Positions 35,452 to 44,491 of a DNA stretch of 64,000 nt are shown piece by piece. Each line of letters starts with the position of its first letter. Position 1 is the stretch's first letter. The position numbers were made by a program, and so were the translations under genes. Below the pieces are notes generated by a model that saw only the letters and a list, made by a program, of their open reading frames with translations, was not told where the DNA came from and did no database searches. Origin of the DNA: Streptomyces sp. D2-8 (GTDB taxonomy: Bacteria > Actinomycetota > Actinomycetes > Streptomycetales > Streptomycetaceae); contig NZ_JAAHBP010000018.1 of NCBI RefSeq assembly GCF_023184515.1, forward strand, positions 161,622 to 225,621, written 5' to 3'.

Positions 35452-36996
35452 ATGTCGCCCGTGACCGGATCGTCATCGTCGCCTGTCGCTGAGAGTAGAC
35501 CCGGCCGTGCCGGTCTGGGCCCCCGTGCCGCCGCCATGCTGGTGTTCGGGTCCTCGGCAGCGGTTCTGGTGGTCGAGATCGTCGCCTTGCGGCTGCTCGC
35601 TCCCTACCTCGGCCTGACCCTCGAGACCAGCACCATGGTGATCGGCATCGCGCTCACCGCTATCGCCTTCGGCTCCTGGTTGGGCGGGCACATCGCGGAT
35701 CAGGTCGACCCACGCCGGCTCATCGGTCCTTCGCTCGGAGTGTCCGGAGCGGTGGTGGCGCTCACCCCGTCCGTATTGCGCAGCACTGCGGAGTGGGCAC
35801 CAGCGGTGCTGTTGGTGATCGCATCGCTGACCATCCTGGTGCCGGGCGCGCTGCTCTCCGCGGTGACCCCGTTCGTGACGAAGCTGCGCCTCACCAACCT
35901 GGCGGAAACCGGTACGGTGGTCGGCCGACTTTCAGGAGTCGGCACCGTCGGCGCCATCGTCGGCACCGTGCTCACCGGCTTCGTCCTCGTGTCGCGGCTA
36001 CCCGTCAGCGGCATACTGCTCGGCCTCGGAGCACTGCTGGTGGCGGGCTCGGCGTGGGTCGAGTGGCGAACACGCGGGTGGAGCGGAGCCCCGGCCCTGA
36101 CACTCATGGTCGTGGCGGGCGGTCTCGCCGTCGCAGTCGCGCCCGGGGGCTGCGACGTGGAGACCAAGTACCACTGCGCACGAGTCGTCGCGGACCCCGA
36201 CGGGGGCAACGGCCGCACGCTCCTACTGGACGGTCTGCGGCACTCGTACGTCGACATCGACGACCCGACACACCTGAAGTTCGAGTATGTACGCGCCATC
36301 GCGTCGGTGGTCGACGCCGTCTTTCCGCAAGGTGAACCACTTGTCGCCCACCACCTGGGCGGCGGCGGACTCACCCTTCCCCGTTACCTTGCCGCCACGC
36401 GGCCCGGAACGCACAGCCTCGTCTCCGAGATCGACGGCGGGGTCGTGGGCATCAACCGCGAGCAACTCGGTCTGCGGTCGCAGGCCGGTATCGACGTACG
36501 CGTCGAGGACGGCAGGCTGGGCCTGCGGCGCCTGGACACCGGCAGTCGTGACCTCGTCGTCGGCGATGCCTTCGGGGGCGTCAGTGTGCCGTGGCACCTC
36601 ACCACGGTGGAAGCGATGACCGATGTACGGCGTGTGCTCAACGAGGAAGGCCTGTACGTTGCCAACCTCATCGATCACGGTGGTATGGACTTCGCACGCG
36701 CCGAAGTAGCCACCCTCGGCGACACCTTCGAGCACCTGGCCCTCCTGGGCGAACCCGCCGACATCGGCCAGGGCCCGACGGCCGACTCCGGGGGCGGCAA
36801 CGTGGTGGTGCTCGCCTCCGACCAGCCGGTCGACCTCCGCGCGATCCAAAGAGCGCTCGACGCCCGGCAAACCGGCTGGAAGATCACCACAGGCGAGGAC
36901 CTCACCTCCTGGACCGGCGCTGCCCCACTCCTCACCGACGATCACGCACCCGTGGACCAGCTCCTGCAGCCCTACAGTCCGCAGAGCAGCCGGTGA
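35452..36996 (+). CDS. Membrane-anchored spermidine-synthase-like protein (fused MFS/SpeE type)
   Basis: This 514-residue protein has an N-terminal membrane half of about seven helices (AAAMLVFGSSAAVLVVEIVALRLLAPYLG ... ILLGLGALLVAGSAWVEW) followed by a soluble half from about residue 225 with the aminopropyltransferase/methyltransferase fold: TLLLDGLRHSYVDIDDP, VAHHLGGGGLTLPRYLAATR, SEIDGGVVGI and VVGDAFGG. The usual GGG(E/D)G loop is GGGGLTLP, so SAM or dcSAM binding is plausible but polyamine activity is not established for such fusions. ATG 35452 or GTG 35461 may start it. Confidence 0.85.
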   Translation: MSPVTGSSSSPVAESRPGRAGLGPRAAAMLVFGSSAAVLVVEIVALRLLAPYLGLTLETSTMVIGIALTAIAFGSWLGGHIADQVDPRRLIGPSLGVSGAVVALTPSVLRSTAEWAPAVLLVIASLTILVPGALLSAVTPFVTKLRLTNLAETGTVVGRLSGVGTVGAIVGTVLTGFVLVSRLPVSGILLGLGALLVAGSAWVEWRTRGWSGAPALTLMVVAGGLAVAVAPGGCDVETKYHCARVVADPDGGNGRTLLLDGLRHSYVDIDDPTHLKFEYVRAIASVVDAVFPQGEPLVAHHLGGGGLTLPRYLAATRPGTHSLVSEIDGGVVGINREQLGLRSQAGIDVRVEDGRLGLRRLDTGSRDLVVGDAFGGVSVPWHLTTVEAMTDVRRVLNEEGLYVANLIDHGGMDFARAEVATLGDTFEHLALLGEPADIGQGPTADSGGGNVVVLASDQPVDLRAIQRALDARQTGWKITTGEDLTSWTGAAPLLTDDHAPVDQLLQPYSPQSSR

Positions 36997-37263
36997 CACG
37001 GATGCTCCTTCCAGGGCACCCCTGACCTGCTCCTGCCGCGACTGATCAGTCTTCTGCCACAACCGTCCTCGTTCGGCTCGCCCCCGGTGGCCCGTCTGCC
37101 CGTGCCGAGGGTTTCTCCGAACAGCCCACGTACGACTTCCCTCCCCTCATGCCGCAGTACTGGTCGCGCCACCGCGCGGTACGCCTCGGCGGTGCCGGGC
37201 TCGTTGCCAGGTGCGGCTTCGGAGGGTGGACCACAGGGCCCAAGCCCGATCGGGTCGGGGGCG

Positions 37264-38640
37264 TTACGACGCCCGCGTCAGCCGCACGATCGCAGCGATC
37301 GACTGGTCGACGTCGGCCTCGGCCGTGGCGTGCCCGGACACCGAGATGCGCATCAGCCGTCGGCCGCGCCAGGTGGTGGCGCCCATCCAGCAGGTGCCGT
37401 CATCCTGCAGAGCCTGCACGACGCGGTCGGTGCGGGCGTCGTCGCCGAAGCTGACGAGGACTTGGTTGAGCGTCACGTCGTTGACCACCTCGAAGCCCGC
37501 CGCGGTCAGGCCGTCGGCGAAACGACGGGCGAGGGAGCAGCAGCGGTCCACGAGTTCGGCGACGCCGTCACGGCCGAGTTCGCGCAGCGCTGCCCAGGTG
37601 GCGAAGCCGCGTGCGTGGCGGGAGGACTCGGCGGTGTAGTCGGCGCCGCCGGGCGGAGTGCCGTCGGCGCGGGTGAGGTAGGAGGCGGTGTACGACAGAG
37701 CGTCGGCGTGTACGGCGGGGCGGGAGCAGAAGGCGTAGCCGCAGTCATAGGGGACGTTCAACCACTTGTGGCCGTCGCAGGCCCAGGAGTCGGCCAGCTC
37801 GACGCCGTCGACGAGAGGGCGGGTCGCCGGACTCGCGGCCGCCCACATGCCGAACGCGCCGTCGACGTGCACCCACCCGCCGTGGGCGTGGGTGAGGGCG
37901 CAGGCGGTACGGAGGTCGTCGCAGGCGCCGGTGTTCACGTTGCCCGCCTGAGTGCAGACGATCGCCGGCGTACCCGGGTCGGACGCCAGCACGCGGCGCA
38001 GGTCTTCGGCGTCGAGGGCGCCGCGTCCATCCGTACGGACCGTCTCCAGGCAGTCGGTGCCCAGGCCGAGCAACCGCAGCGAGCGGTCGATGGTGGCGTG
38101 ACGCTCCTCGCTGGCGACCACCCGCAGGCGCGGGGCGCCGCGCAGCCCCTTGTGCCCGACGTCCCAGCAGGCCTGGAAGAGCAGGTGCTGCCGGGCTGCC
38201 GCGAGTCCTGCGGTATTGGCCGCCTGTCCGCCGGTGACGAATCCGGTCGACGCTGTGTCCGGGATGCCGAGCAGGTCTTTCAGCCAGCCGCCCGCCGCCT
38301 CCTCCGCGGCGAGGGCGGCGGGCGAGAGCGCGGCGTTGAAGGCGTTCTGATCCCAACCGGCGGCGAGGATCTCCGCGGCGGTGGCCGCAGGCAGAGCCCC
38401 GCCGACGACGAACCCGAAGAAGCGGGGCCCCGCGGTGGCGACGAGTCCCGTCTCGGCGGCGGCCACCAACTCGTCGACCACCATGAGCGGGTCGGCGGGT
38501 GAACGGTTCAAGGGGCGGGAGAACGCGGCGCGCAGGGCTGCGGGATCGACGGGGCGCGCCACCGGCCGTTCGGGCAGCGAGCGACGGTAGGCGGCGGCGT
38601 GTTCCGCGGCGTGATGGAGGATCTTTGCCAACTCGTCCAT
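37264..38640 (-). CDS. PLP-dependent decarboxylase (group II, aromatic-amino-acid type)
   Basis: This 458-residue protein, from ATG 38640, has the group II decarboxylase layout: PRFFGFVVGG, NAFNAALSPAALAAEE, GFVTGGQAANTAGLAAAR, RHATIDRSLRLLGLG, NVNTGACDD, HVDGAFGMWAA and the PLP-lysine motif WACDGHKWLNVPYDCG. Members decarboxylate amino acids such as tyrosine, tryptophan or DOPA; some act as aldehyde synthases. A longer TTG start at 38709 exists but MDELAKILHHAAEHAA is the usual beginning. It stands alone, so the substrate is unknown. Confidence 0.9.
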   Translation of the reverse strand: MDELAKILHHAAEHAAAYRRSLPERPVARPVDPAALRAAFSRPLNRSPADPLMVVDELVAAAETGLVATAGPRFFGFVVGGALPAATAAEILAAGWDQNAFNAALSPAALAAEEAAGGWLKDLLGIPDTASTGFVTGGQAANTAGLAAARQHLLFQACWDVGHKGLRGAPRLRVVASEERHATIDRSLRLLGLGTDCLETVRTDGRGALDAEDLRRVLASDPGTPAIVCTQAGNVNTGACDDLRTACALTHAHGGWVHVDGAFGMWAAASPATRPLVDGVELADSWACDGHKWLNVPYDCGYAFCSRPAVHADALSYTASYLTRADGTPPGGADYTAESSRHARGFATWAALRELGRDGVAELVDRCCSLARRFADGLTAAGFEVVNDVTLNQVLVSFGDDARTDRVVQALQDDGTCWMGATTWRGRRLMRISVSGHATAEADVDQSIAAIVRLTRAS

Positions 38641-39034
38641 GCCGGGACCGTAACCGTCGGTCTGGGCGGCCGGGAACGGCCAATGGGGGGAGATTGGCCT
38701 GCCTGACAACTCATCTCAATCGGTGATCTGAGGAGGGGAGAGGTGCCACTCACGGCCGGTGCCGGATGGAAGTCGGATCCGCCGTGGCGCTGAGACATGC
38801 AGGTCGCGCCTGTACGTCCTTCGCGTTGAAACGCCGAAACCTGGAGGGCCGAGCGGCCGCGCCGGGAACAACCGGTCTGGTTGGCACGGTTGCATCGACC
38901 GAGGGACAGGCACCGCACGGGCGCGGAACACGGAGACCACAAGGCCGTCCGCCCTATCGGGGTCCGCGCCCCAGGGTCGCGGTACGCCCGCCGCGCACTC
39001 GGACCACGACGTAATTCAGCTGGAGGACTCTTTC

Positions 39035-39868
39035 ATGACTGACCGGCCCTTGACGCTCATGGCAGTACACGCCCACCCCGACGACGAGGCCACCGGAACC
39101 GGAGGGGTCCTCGCGCGGTACGCGGCGGAAGGCATCCGCACGGTTCTCGTGACGTGTACCGACGGCGGTTGCGGTGACGGACCCGGGGGTGTCAAACCGG
39201 GTGATCCCGGGCACGATACGGCGGCGATCGCCATGATGCGCCGTCAAGAACTTGAGGCGAGCTGCGGCGTCCTGAAGGTCAGCGATCTGGAGATGCTGGG
39301 CTATGCCGACTCCGGCATGACGGGCTGGCCGAGCAATGACGCCCCCGGATCCTTCTGGCAGACCCCCGTGCAGGAAGGCGCGGCCCGACTCGCGGAACTC
39401 ATGCGGCACTACCGGCCTGATGTGGTCGTCACCTACGACGAGAACGGCTTCTACGGCCACCCCGACCACATCCAGGCCCACCGCATCACGATGGCGGCGC
39501 TGGAGATGACCGCGCTGACACCGAAGGTGTACTGGACGACGATGCCCCGCTCGATGATGCAGCGATTCGGCGAGATCATGCGCGAGTTCGATGAGGACAT
39601 GCCGGAGCCGGATCCTGCCGAGGCCGCCGCGATGGCCGAGATCGGCCTCCCCGACGATGAGATCACCACGTGGGTGGACACCACCGCGTTCAGCGGTCAA
39701 AAGTTCGACGCGTTGGCCGCGCACGCCAGTCAGGGCGAAAACATCTTCTTCCTCAAGATGGGCAAGGAGAGGTTCGGCGAGTTGATGGGCATGGAGACCT
39801 TCCTACGGGTCCAGGACGCCACCGGCGCGGCCGTACCCGAGAACGATCTCTTCGCCGGACTGCGCTGA
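39035..39868 (+). CDS. PIG-L/LmbE-family deacetylase
   Basis: This 277-residue metal-dependent deacetylase has the zinc motif AVHAHPDDEATGTGG (HPDDE) at residues 10-24, TCTDGGCGDG, RRQELEASCGVL, DVVVTYDENGFYGHPDHIQAH with the third zinc His, and an Mca-like C-terminal WVDTTAFSGQKFDALAAHASQ. Relatives include MshB and mycothiol conjugate amidase Mca, which remove acyl groups from GlcNAc or mycothiol conjugates. The C-terminal resemblance to Mca makes a mycothiol-related detoxification role possible. ATG follows CTGGAGGA by 7-8 bases. Confidence 0.9.
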   Translation: MTDRPLTLMAVHAHPDDEATGTGGVLARYAAEGIRTVLVTCTDGGCGDGPGGVKPGDPGHDTAAIAMMRRQELEASCGVLKVSDLEMLGYADSGMTGWPSNDAPGSFWQTPVQEGAARLAELMRHYRPDVVVTYDENGFYGHPDHIQAHRITMAALEMTALTPKVYWTTMPRSMMQRFGEIMREFDEDMPEPDPAEAAAMAEIGLPDDEITTWVDTTAFSGQKFDALAAHASQGENIFFLKMGKERFGELMGMETFLRVQDATGAAVPENDLFAGLR

Positions 39869-40149
39869 TCCGCCCGTCCGACCGGCCCGGGAATGCTCAT
39901 CGACCGCACGACGCGATCGAGTGGGTCACACACCCGGAGGCTTGTCCAAGCGAGCTTCCGCTCCGGCAGCCGCGCCCAGGCCCTCGCCGACGACGTCGAC
40001 GCGGGCCCGCACGGCCGAGCCGACACCGCGCTCCGCCCCTAACCACCTGACAACCGCACAGGTGGAGACCTGCGGGGGTGCTGAAGTCGTCACGGCCTGG
40101 GGCCTGGCGGGAGCCTGGGCCAGGGCGCCAGGCGCCGCCTTGTGAGAGC

Positions 40150-40562
40150 CGGGGCCGTACGTGACAGTCGCGAAGCGGGCTGGCAGCAGCTCCGGCAGGA
40201 GGCGCCGCACCGGCGCGTCCAGCGACCCGGCCCTCCGCCACCAGCTGCAGCACCACCGTGGCGACGAAGACCTTGGTGATGCTGCCGATCCGGACCTTGT
40301 GATGTGCCGTCACCGGGCGCTGTGTGCTGATGTCGACCACGCCCGAGGTGCCGCACCAATGACCGGCAGTGCCGTCGACTCGCAGCTGCGCCGCGGTCGA
40401 CGGCGGGTGTTCCAGGTCGTCGACCGCCGCCCGCAGGGCAATGGGATCCAGCCGCGGGAGCAGTGCGGACGAGGCGTCAGCGCGGTGCGCGGGCAGCGCT
40501 GCGGCGGTGGCCGGCGCGGGCGTCCCGAAGAGGGCGGCGCCCGCAAAAGCCCTCCGTGACAC
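40150..40562 (-). pseudogene. N-terminal fragment of a Tat-exported serine hydrolase (beta-lactamase family)
   Basis: From GTG 40562 a twin-arginine signal (SRRAFAGAALFG) is followed by DPIALRAAVDDLEHPP, GTSGVVDISTQRPV and RIGSITKVFVATVVLQLV, which contains the active-site SxxK (SITK). Near 40,230 the frame must shift to read APVRRLLPELLP. No YxN or HxG region follows. About one third of the enzyme remains. Confidence 0.75.
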
Positions 40563-40686
40563 TGGCACAGAGGCCGTCTCGCTGGTGTGGGCCGGCCCGG
40601 GGAGAGGGCCAGGCAGCCTGGATCGCCGACGGCGTCGTCGCCCCTCCGGTGGCCGTGCCGCAGGGAGCGCCCGCGGCGGCACGGTC

Positions 40687-41030
40687 TCAGTCGTGGTCGG
40701 GCACCATCGAGACCACGACCTTGCCGGCTTTGGTGCGGCCCTGCTCGACGTGCGCCATCGCCTCGAGGGTCTTGTCGAACGGGAAGGCGCTGTCGATCAC
40801 CGGGCGGAGCTTCCCGCTGTCGTAGAGGGCGCTGAACTCGCGCAGCTGGGAGCCGTTGGCCTGCATGAAGAAGAACTGGTAGCGCACGCCCAGCTTCTTG
40901 GCCTGCTTGCGCATCTTGCGGCTGAGCGCGTTCATGACCAGATCCAGGAAGGAGGGGGTGCCGAGCTGCTTGGCGAAGCCGGAGTCCGGCGGTCCGACGG
41001 CACTGATGGCCAGGCCGCCGGGCTTCAGCG
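40687..41030 (-). pseudogene. C-terminal fragment of a zinc-type NADP-dependent alcohol dehydrogenase
   Basis: The minus strand reads KPGGLAISAVGPPDSGFAKQ, LGTPSFLDLVMNALSRK, LGVRYQFFFMQANGSQL, YDSGKLRPVIDSAFPF and HVEQGRTKAGKVVVSM to the stop at 40687. That is the tail of a quinone-oxidoreductase-like MDR dehydrogenase. The catalytic and Rossmann parts upstream are absent, and no start codon belongs to it. Confidence 0.78.
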
Positions 41031-41298
41031 GCGGTTGGGGGGCTGCGCCGACTCGGAAGGGCCCGGCCGTACTGGCGTGACACCGGCGGCGCGCGTGTCG
41101 GCGCCGGATCCGCTGCGAACGGGGTCACGTCGTACAGGCGGAAGGCATCGAGAATGCCCCGGGCCTGCAGTTCGGATGAGGCCCGCCGAATGGGCTCTGA
41201 CAGGGAGTGCGTCCCTGTGGGTGCACGGAAGCCGATCCCCGAAGGGCGTAACAACCCCTCGACTGCCCGGCGTTGATCCACAGTCGCAGCGCCCGTGT

Positions 41299-41590
41299 TC
41301 AGGATTCCGGTCCGGGTGCGTGTGGTGCGGTCACGGCTCTGTGGGTCGACTCGAGGATCCTCTCCGACAGCTCTGTGCCCGCTGTGGCCCGGGCAAGCAG
41401 GATCGCGCCCACCAGAGTGGCCACCATGGGAAGGCCGTCGTCGGCGTCGGTGGACAGCCACGCGGCGAATTCCTCGACTCCGGCCGCGTACGTTTCGCGC
41501 ACCTCCCCAGCTGTGGGCTGGCGAGCCATGTCCCCTGCGAATCCCGCGGTGGGGCAGCCGGTGCCGGGCTGGTCACGGTGTTCGGCCGAA
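41299..41590 (-). pseudogene. C-terminal fragment of a TetR-family regulator
   Basis: The stretch RDQPGTGCPTAGFAGDMARQ, then LPMVATLVGAILLARATAG and LSERILESTHRAV is the ligand-binding half of a TetR protein. The DNA-binding half is gone. The motif RDQPGTGCPTA aligns with RDTPGEGCPNA of the intact TetR gene at 42210, so they belong to one subfamily. The break at about 41,590 coincides with the start of an OYE fragment on the other strand. Confidence 0.75.
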
Positions 41591-42040
41591 CCGCGCGAAC
41601 TGTCCACCGAAGAGGCCGCCGCGACGGTCGGCGACTTCAGGCGCGCCGCCGCGGCCGCCATCGCGGCAGGCGCCGACGGCGTCGAGATCCACGGCGCCAA
41701 CGGCTACCTCGTGCACCAGTTCCTTGCCACCAACACCAACCAGCGCACCGACCGGTACGGCGGCTCCATCGACAACCGCATCCGCTTCGCCGTCGAGGTC
41801 GCCACCGCCGTGGCCGAGGAGATCGGCGCCGGCCGCACCGGCTTCCGGATCTCTCCCGGAAACCCGTTCAACGACATCCCGGAGGGCGACACCCACGAGC
41901 TGTACCCGGCACTCGTGCGCGCCCTCGCCCCGCTCGACCTCGCCTACCTGCACATCGGCCACGGCGGCGACGACGAACTCCTGCACATGAGCCTCGTCGG
42001 CGAAGGCTTCCGGCTCCGGGTCCGTACCCGCCCTCACTGA
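41585..42040 (+). pseudogene. Internal fragment of an Old Yellow Enzyme-type NADH:flavin oxidoreductase
   Basis: The plus strand reads FRRAAAAAIAAGADGVEIHG, ANGYLVHQFLATNTNQRTD, RYGGSIDNRIRFAVEV and LDLAYLHIGHGGDDELLH. These are the central barrel motifs of OYEs, including HGANGYLxxQF. The FMN-binding start and the C-terminal barrel strands are missing, leaving about 150 codons. Confidence 0.82.
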
Positions 42041-42209
42041 TGAAAGCCCGACGCTCGTCCGTCGACCTTGCCCGCAGTGGGCAGGCGGCGACGTGACGGC
42101 CGCCCACCACCACTGTCGACCTCCTTTGGATTACGTTCGCAATATCATAGGCTGGGGTGAAGTCGGTGAAGGGCGACCGGTCCTTGCGGCCGGCGAAGGA
42201 GCGTGTGCT

Positions 42210-42800
42210 GTGGTGCGGTACGGAAAAGAGCACAAGTCGGAGACGAGGCGGCGGATCATCGAGACGGCGGGCCGCCGGTTCAAGCAAGACGGTATCGACG
42301 GCTCCGGGGTCTCGACGCTCATGAAGGACGCGGGGCTGACCAATGGGGCCTTCTACGCTCACTTCGAATCCAAGAATGACCTCGTCGCCACGGCGATCGC
42401 CGACCAGCTGAGCGTGCAGGCCGAAAATGTTGTCGCTCGGGCTGCGCCTGGCCGTGCCGGACTCGAGCAGATCGTGCGCGGGTACCTGTCGCCCCAGCAC
42501 CGCGACACCCCTGGCGAGGGCTGCCCGAACGCCGCTCTGCTCGACGAGATCGGGCGCTGCACCGACACGACCAGGCAGGCGTACACCGACGGCGTGCTGG
42601 TGCTCATCGACGGCATTGCCGCCCGCATGGCGCCCGAGGCCCCGTCCTCCGCTCGCGTGAAGGCCCTCAGTCTCCTCGGCCTGATGGCCGGGACACTGCA
42701 GCTGTCCCGTGCCCTGACCGACAGCCGACTCTCCAATGAGCTCCTCGACCAGGGGGTGAACAACGCCCTTGCCCTGCTGGACGCCGGGCAGCACGTCTGA
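42210..42800 (+). CDS. TetR/AcrR-family transcriptional regulator
   Basis: This 196-residue protein has the TetR helix-turn-helix ETRRRIIETAGRRFKQDG, then GVSTLMKDAGLTNGAFYAHF, and a ligand-binding domain with RDTPGEGCPNAALLDEIGR, which contains a Cys, and LSLLGLMAGTLQLSRAL. GTG 42210 has GAAGGAG about 9 bases upstream; a GTG at 42213 is an alternative. Candidate operators (imperfect palindromes with a GATTACG core) lie upstream of this gene near 42,125-42,150 and upstream of the alpha/beta hydrolase. It probably represses both. Confidence 0.9.
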   Translation: MVRYGKEHKSETRRRIIETAGRRFKQDGIDGSGVSTLMKDAGLTNGAFYAHFESKNDLVATAIADQLSVQAENVVARAAPGRAGLEQIVRGYLSPQHRDTPGEGCPNAALLDEIGRCTDTTRQAYTDGVLVLIDGIAARMAPEAPSSARVKALSLLGLMAGTLQLSRALTDSRLSNELLDQGVNNALALLDAGQHV

Positions 42801-43098
42801 CGCACCACCTCCCGATTCCCCAGGCTGTGGCTGTTGTGGAGCAGCCCGACGCCGACGCGTCCTGTCCGGCCGATCACTCGGCCGACGCGACCGGGACGCC
42901 CTCCTGCGGATCCCGCATGGCGGTTCTTCACCACGTCCAAGCCCTTGATCACTGACGGGCTGGGCTGCCTCCCGCTGTCGACGGCCACGCCTGCCCCGGT
43001 ATCGAGGGCCCGCTCCGTGGGGAGGGGTGGACCTCCGGCCGCATCGACTCGCTGTTGCGACCTCACCGTCATCGTGTGCGGCGCATCTCTTGCGGCCG

Positions 43099-43124
43099 CA
43101 TTAGATTACGATCATACTTTAATG
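43099..43124. promoter_or_regulatory. Candidate TetR operator upstream of the alpha/beta hydrolase
   Basis: A 26-base imperfect palindrome centred on GATC (CATTAgAtTAcGATCaTAcTtTAATG) matches its reverse complement at 20 of 26 positions. It is AT-rich in a GC-rich background, 117 bases before the hydrolase start and 300 after the TetR gene. The element GATTACG also occurs before the TetR gene (ATTACGTTCGCAAT). Binding by that TetR is inference. Confidence 0.5.
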
Positions 43125-43241
43125 GTCGGTGTGACGCTGAAGGACTCGACCGGAGCAGGGTTCCGACTTCCATGGACCTTCCGCCGCCGACCGCACTGAC
43201 CGCAGGCGCGGTCCGGAAACCCCACGCAGAAGGGCACGGCC

Positions 43242-44108
43242 GTGGACGACGCACAAGGAGTACGAGGCGACGTGGTGACGTCGTACAGGAAGGCGCCCAC
43301 CCGCACCCTCACCGCCGGGGGAGTGACCTTCGCCTACCGCGACCTCGGCCCGAAGACCGGCGTCCCGGTGGTCTTCCTCACCCACCTTGCCGCGGTCCTC
43401 GACAACTGGGACCCCCGGGTCGTCGACGGCATCGCCGCCAGGCATCGCGTCATCGCCTTCGACAACAGGGGTGTCGGCGCGTCCAGCGGCTCGACATCGA
43501 AGACCATCGAGGAGATAGCGAAGGACGCCGTCACCTTCATCCGGGGACTCGGGCTCGAGCATGTCGACCTTCACGGCTTCTCGATGGGCGGCATGGTCGC
43601 CCAGGTGATCGCGCAGAACGAACCGCGGCTCGTCCGCAAGCTGATCCTCACGGGCACCGGCCCCGCGGGCGGCGAGGGCATCAAGGATGTGACTCGGTTG
43701 TCCCATCTCGACACCCTCCGCGCTCTGTTCACCCTCCAGGACCCGAAGCAGTTCCTCTTCTTCACCCGCACCGCGGGCGGGCGCCGAGCCGGAAAGCAGT
43801 TCCTCGCCCGTCTCAAGGAGCGCAGCCACGACCGGGACAAGGTGATCTCCCTCGCGTCGTACTTCGCTCAGCTCAAGGCGATCCACCGCTGGGGGCTCGC
43901 GCAGCCCCAGGACCTCTCGGTCATCCATCAGCCCGTGCTCGTCGCCAACGGCGAGAGCGACAGGATGGTGCCGACGAAGAACTCGTTCGACCTGGCCCGG
44001 CGACTGCCGAACGCCGACCTGGTCGTCTACCCCGACGCCGGCCACGGAGGCATCTTCCGGTTCCACGAGCAGTTCGTGGCGGAAGCCCTCGACTTCCTTG
44101 AGCGGTAG
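43242..44108 (+). CDS. Alpha/beta hydrolase
   Basis: This 288-residue protein has the alpha/beta hydrolase core: VVFLTHLAAVLDNWDP (oxyanion strand), VIAFDNRGVGASSG, the nucleophile elbow VDLHGFSMGGMVAQ with Ser, ANGESDRMVPTKNSF with the Asp region, and DAGHGGIFRFHE with the His. Families include epoxide hydrolases, haloperoxidase-like esterases and lactonases; the oxyanion motif THLAAV instead of HGxP is less common. AAGGG precedes GTG 43242; GTG 43272/43275 are alternatives. Likely controlled by the upstream TetR. Confidence 0.9.
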   Translation: MDDAQGVRGDVVTSYRKAPTRTLTAGGVTFAYRDLGPKTGVPVVFLTHLAAVLDNWDPRVVDGIAARHRVIAFDNRGVGASSGSTSKTIEEIAKDAVTFIRGLGLEHVDLHGFSMGGMVAQVIAQNEPRLVRKLILTGTGPAGGEGIKDVTRLSHLDTLRALFTLQDPKQFLFFTRTAGGRRAGKQFLARLKERSHDRDKVISLASYFAQLKAIHRWGLAQPQDLSVIHQPVLVANGESDRMVPTKNSFDLARRLPNADLVVYPDAGHGGIFRFHEQFVAEALDFLER

Positions 44109-44182
44109 CGGGCGTCAGGGGCGGACGGTTCGTGCGCTGGGAATGGTGGAGACTCTCGCGTTCGGGCTTGGCCTCATGCCCT

Positions 44183-44405
44183 CGTGTGCGTGAACGAGTG
44201 GGTATTCTCGATTTCCCGCTCGAGTGCCTCGTCGGCGAACCTACGGTCGGCGAGGGCGCGGGATGGTTGCAGGGTCCCCGCCGGCATGGTGAACAGTCCG
44301 ATGGCCCTGCCGCGCCCGGGCTGCGGAAAGTCCGGCGTCCGCCATCAGCGTCGAGATGCCCGAACCGTCTATCCCGTCCTGCTTGAATCGGTGCCCGGCC
44401 ATGGG
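44183..44405 (-). pseudogene. Remnant of a second TetR paralogue with internal deletion
   Basis: The minus strand reads HRFKQDGIDGSGISTLMADA, almost the same as the HTH of the intact TetR (RRFKQDGIDGSGVSTLMKDA). It then skips to AIGLFTMPAGTLQPSRALAD and DEALEREIENTHSF, which align with the last helices of that protein. About 110 residues between are missing, with a frame change. This is a decayed copy of the same subfamily. The flanks 44109-44182 and 44406-44446 hold no gene. Confidence 0.72.
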
Positions 44406-44446
44406 CGCAGCCGGGGCGAGTGACCGATGGTGGCACCGGCACCGGC

Positions 44447-44485
44447 AGCTGAGTATCTGATAATGAACTCAAGCTCCGCTAGAAT
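44447..44485 (+). promoter_or_regulatory. Promoter and likely operator of the HxlR gene
   Basis: An inverted repeat AGCTGAGT (44447-44454) / ACTCAAGCT (44467-44475) flanks an AT-rich centre, followed by a -10-like TAGAAT at 44480-44485. The ATG at 44492 is only 6 bases beyond, so transcription probably starts at or beside the initiation codon, giving a leaderless mRNA. Autoregulation through the repeat is inference. Confidence 0.45.
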
Positions 44486-44491
44486 CGCTCC

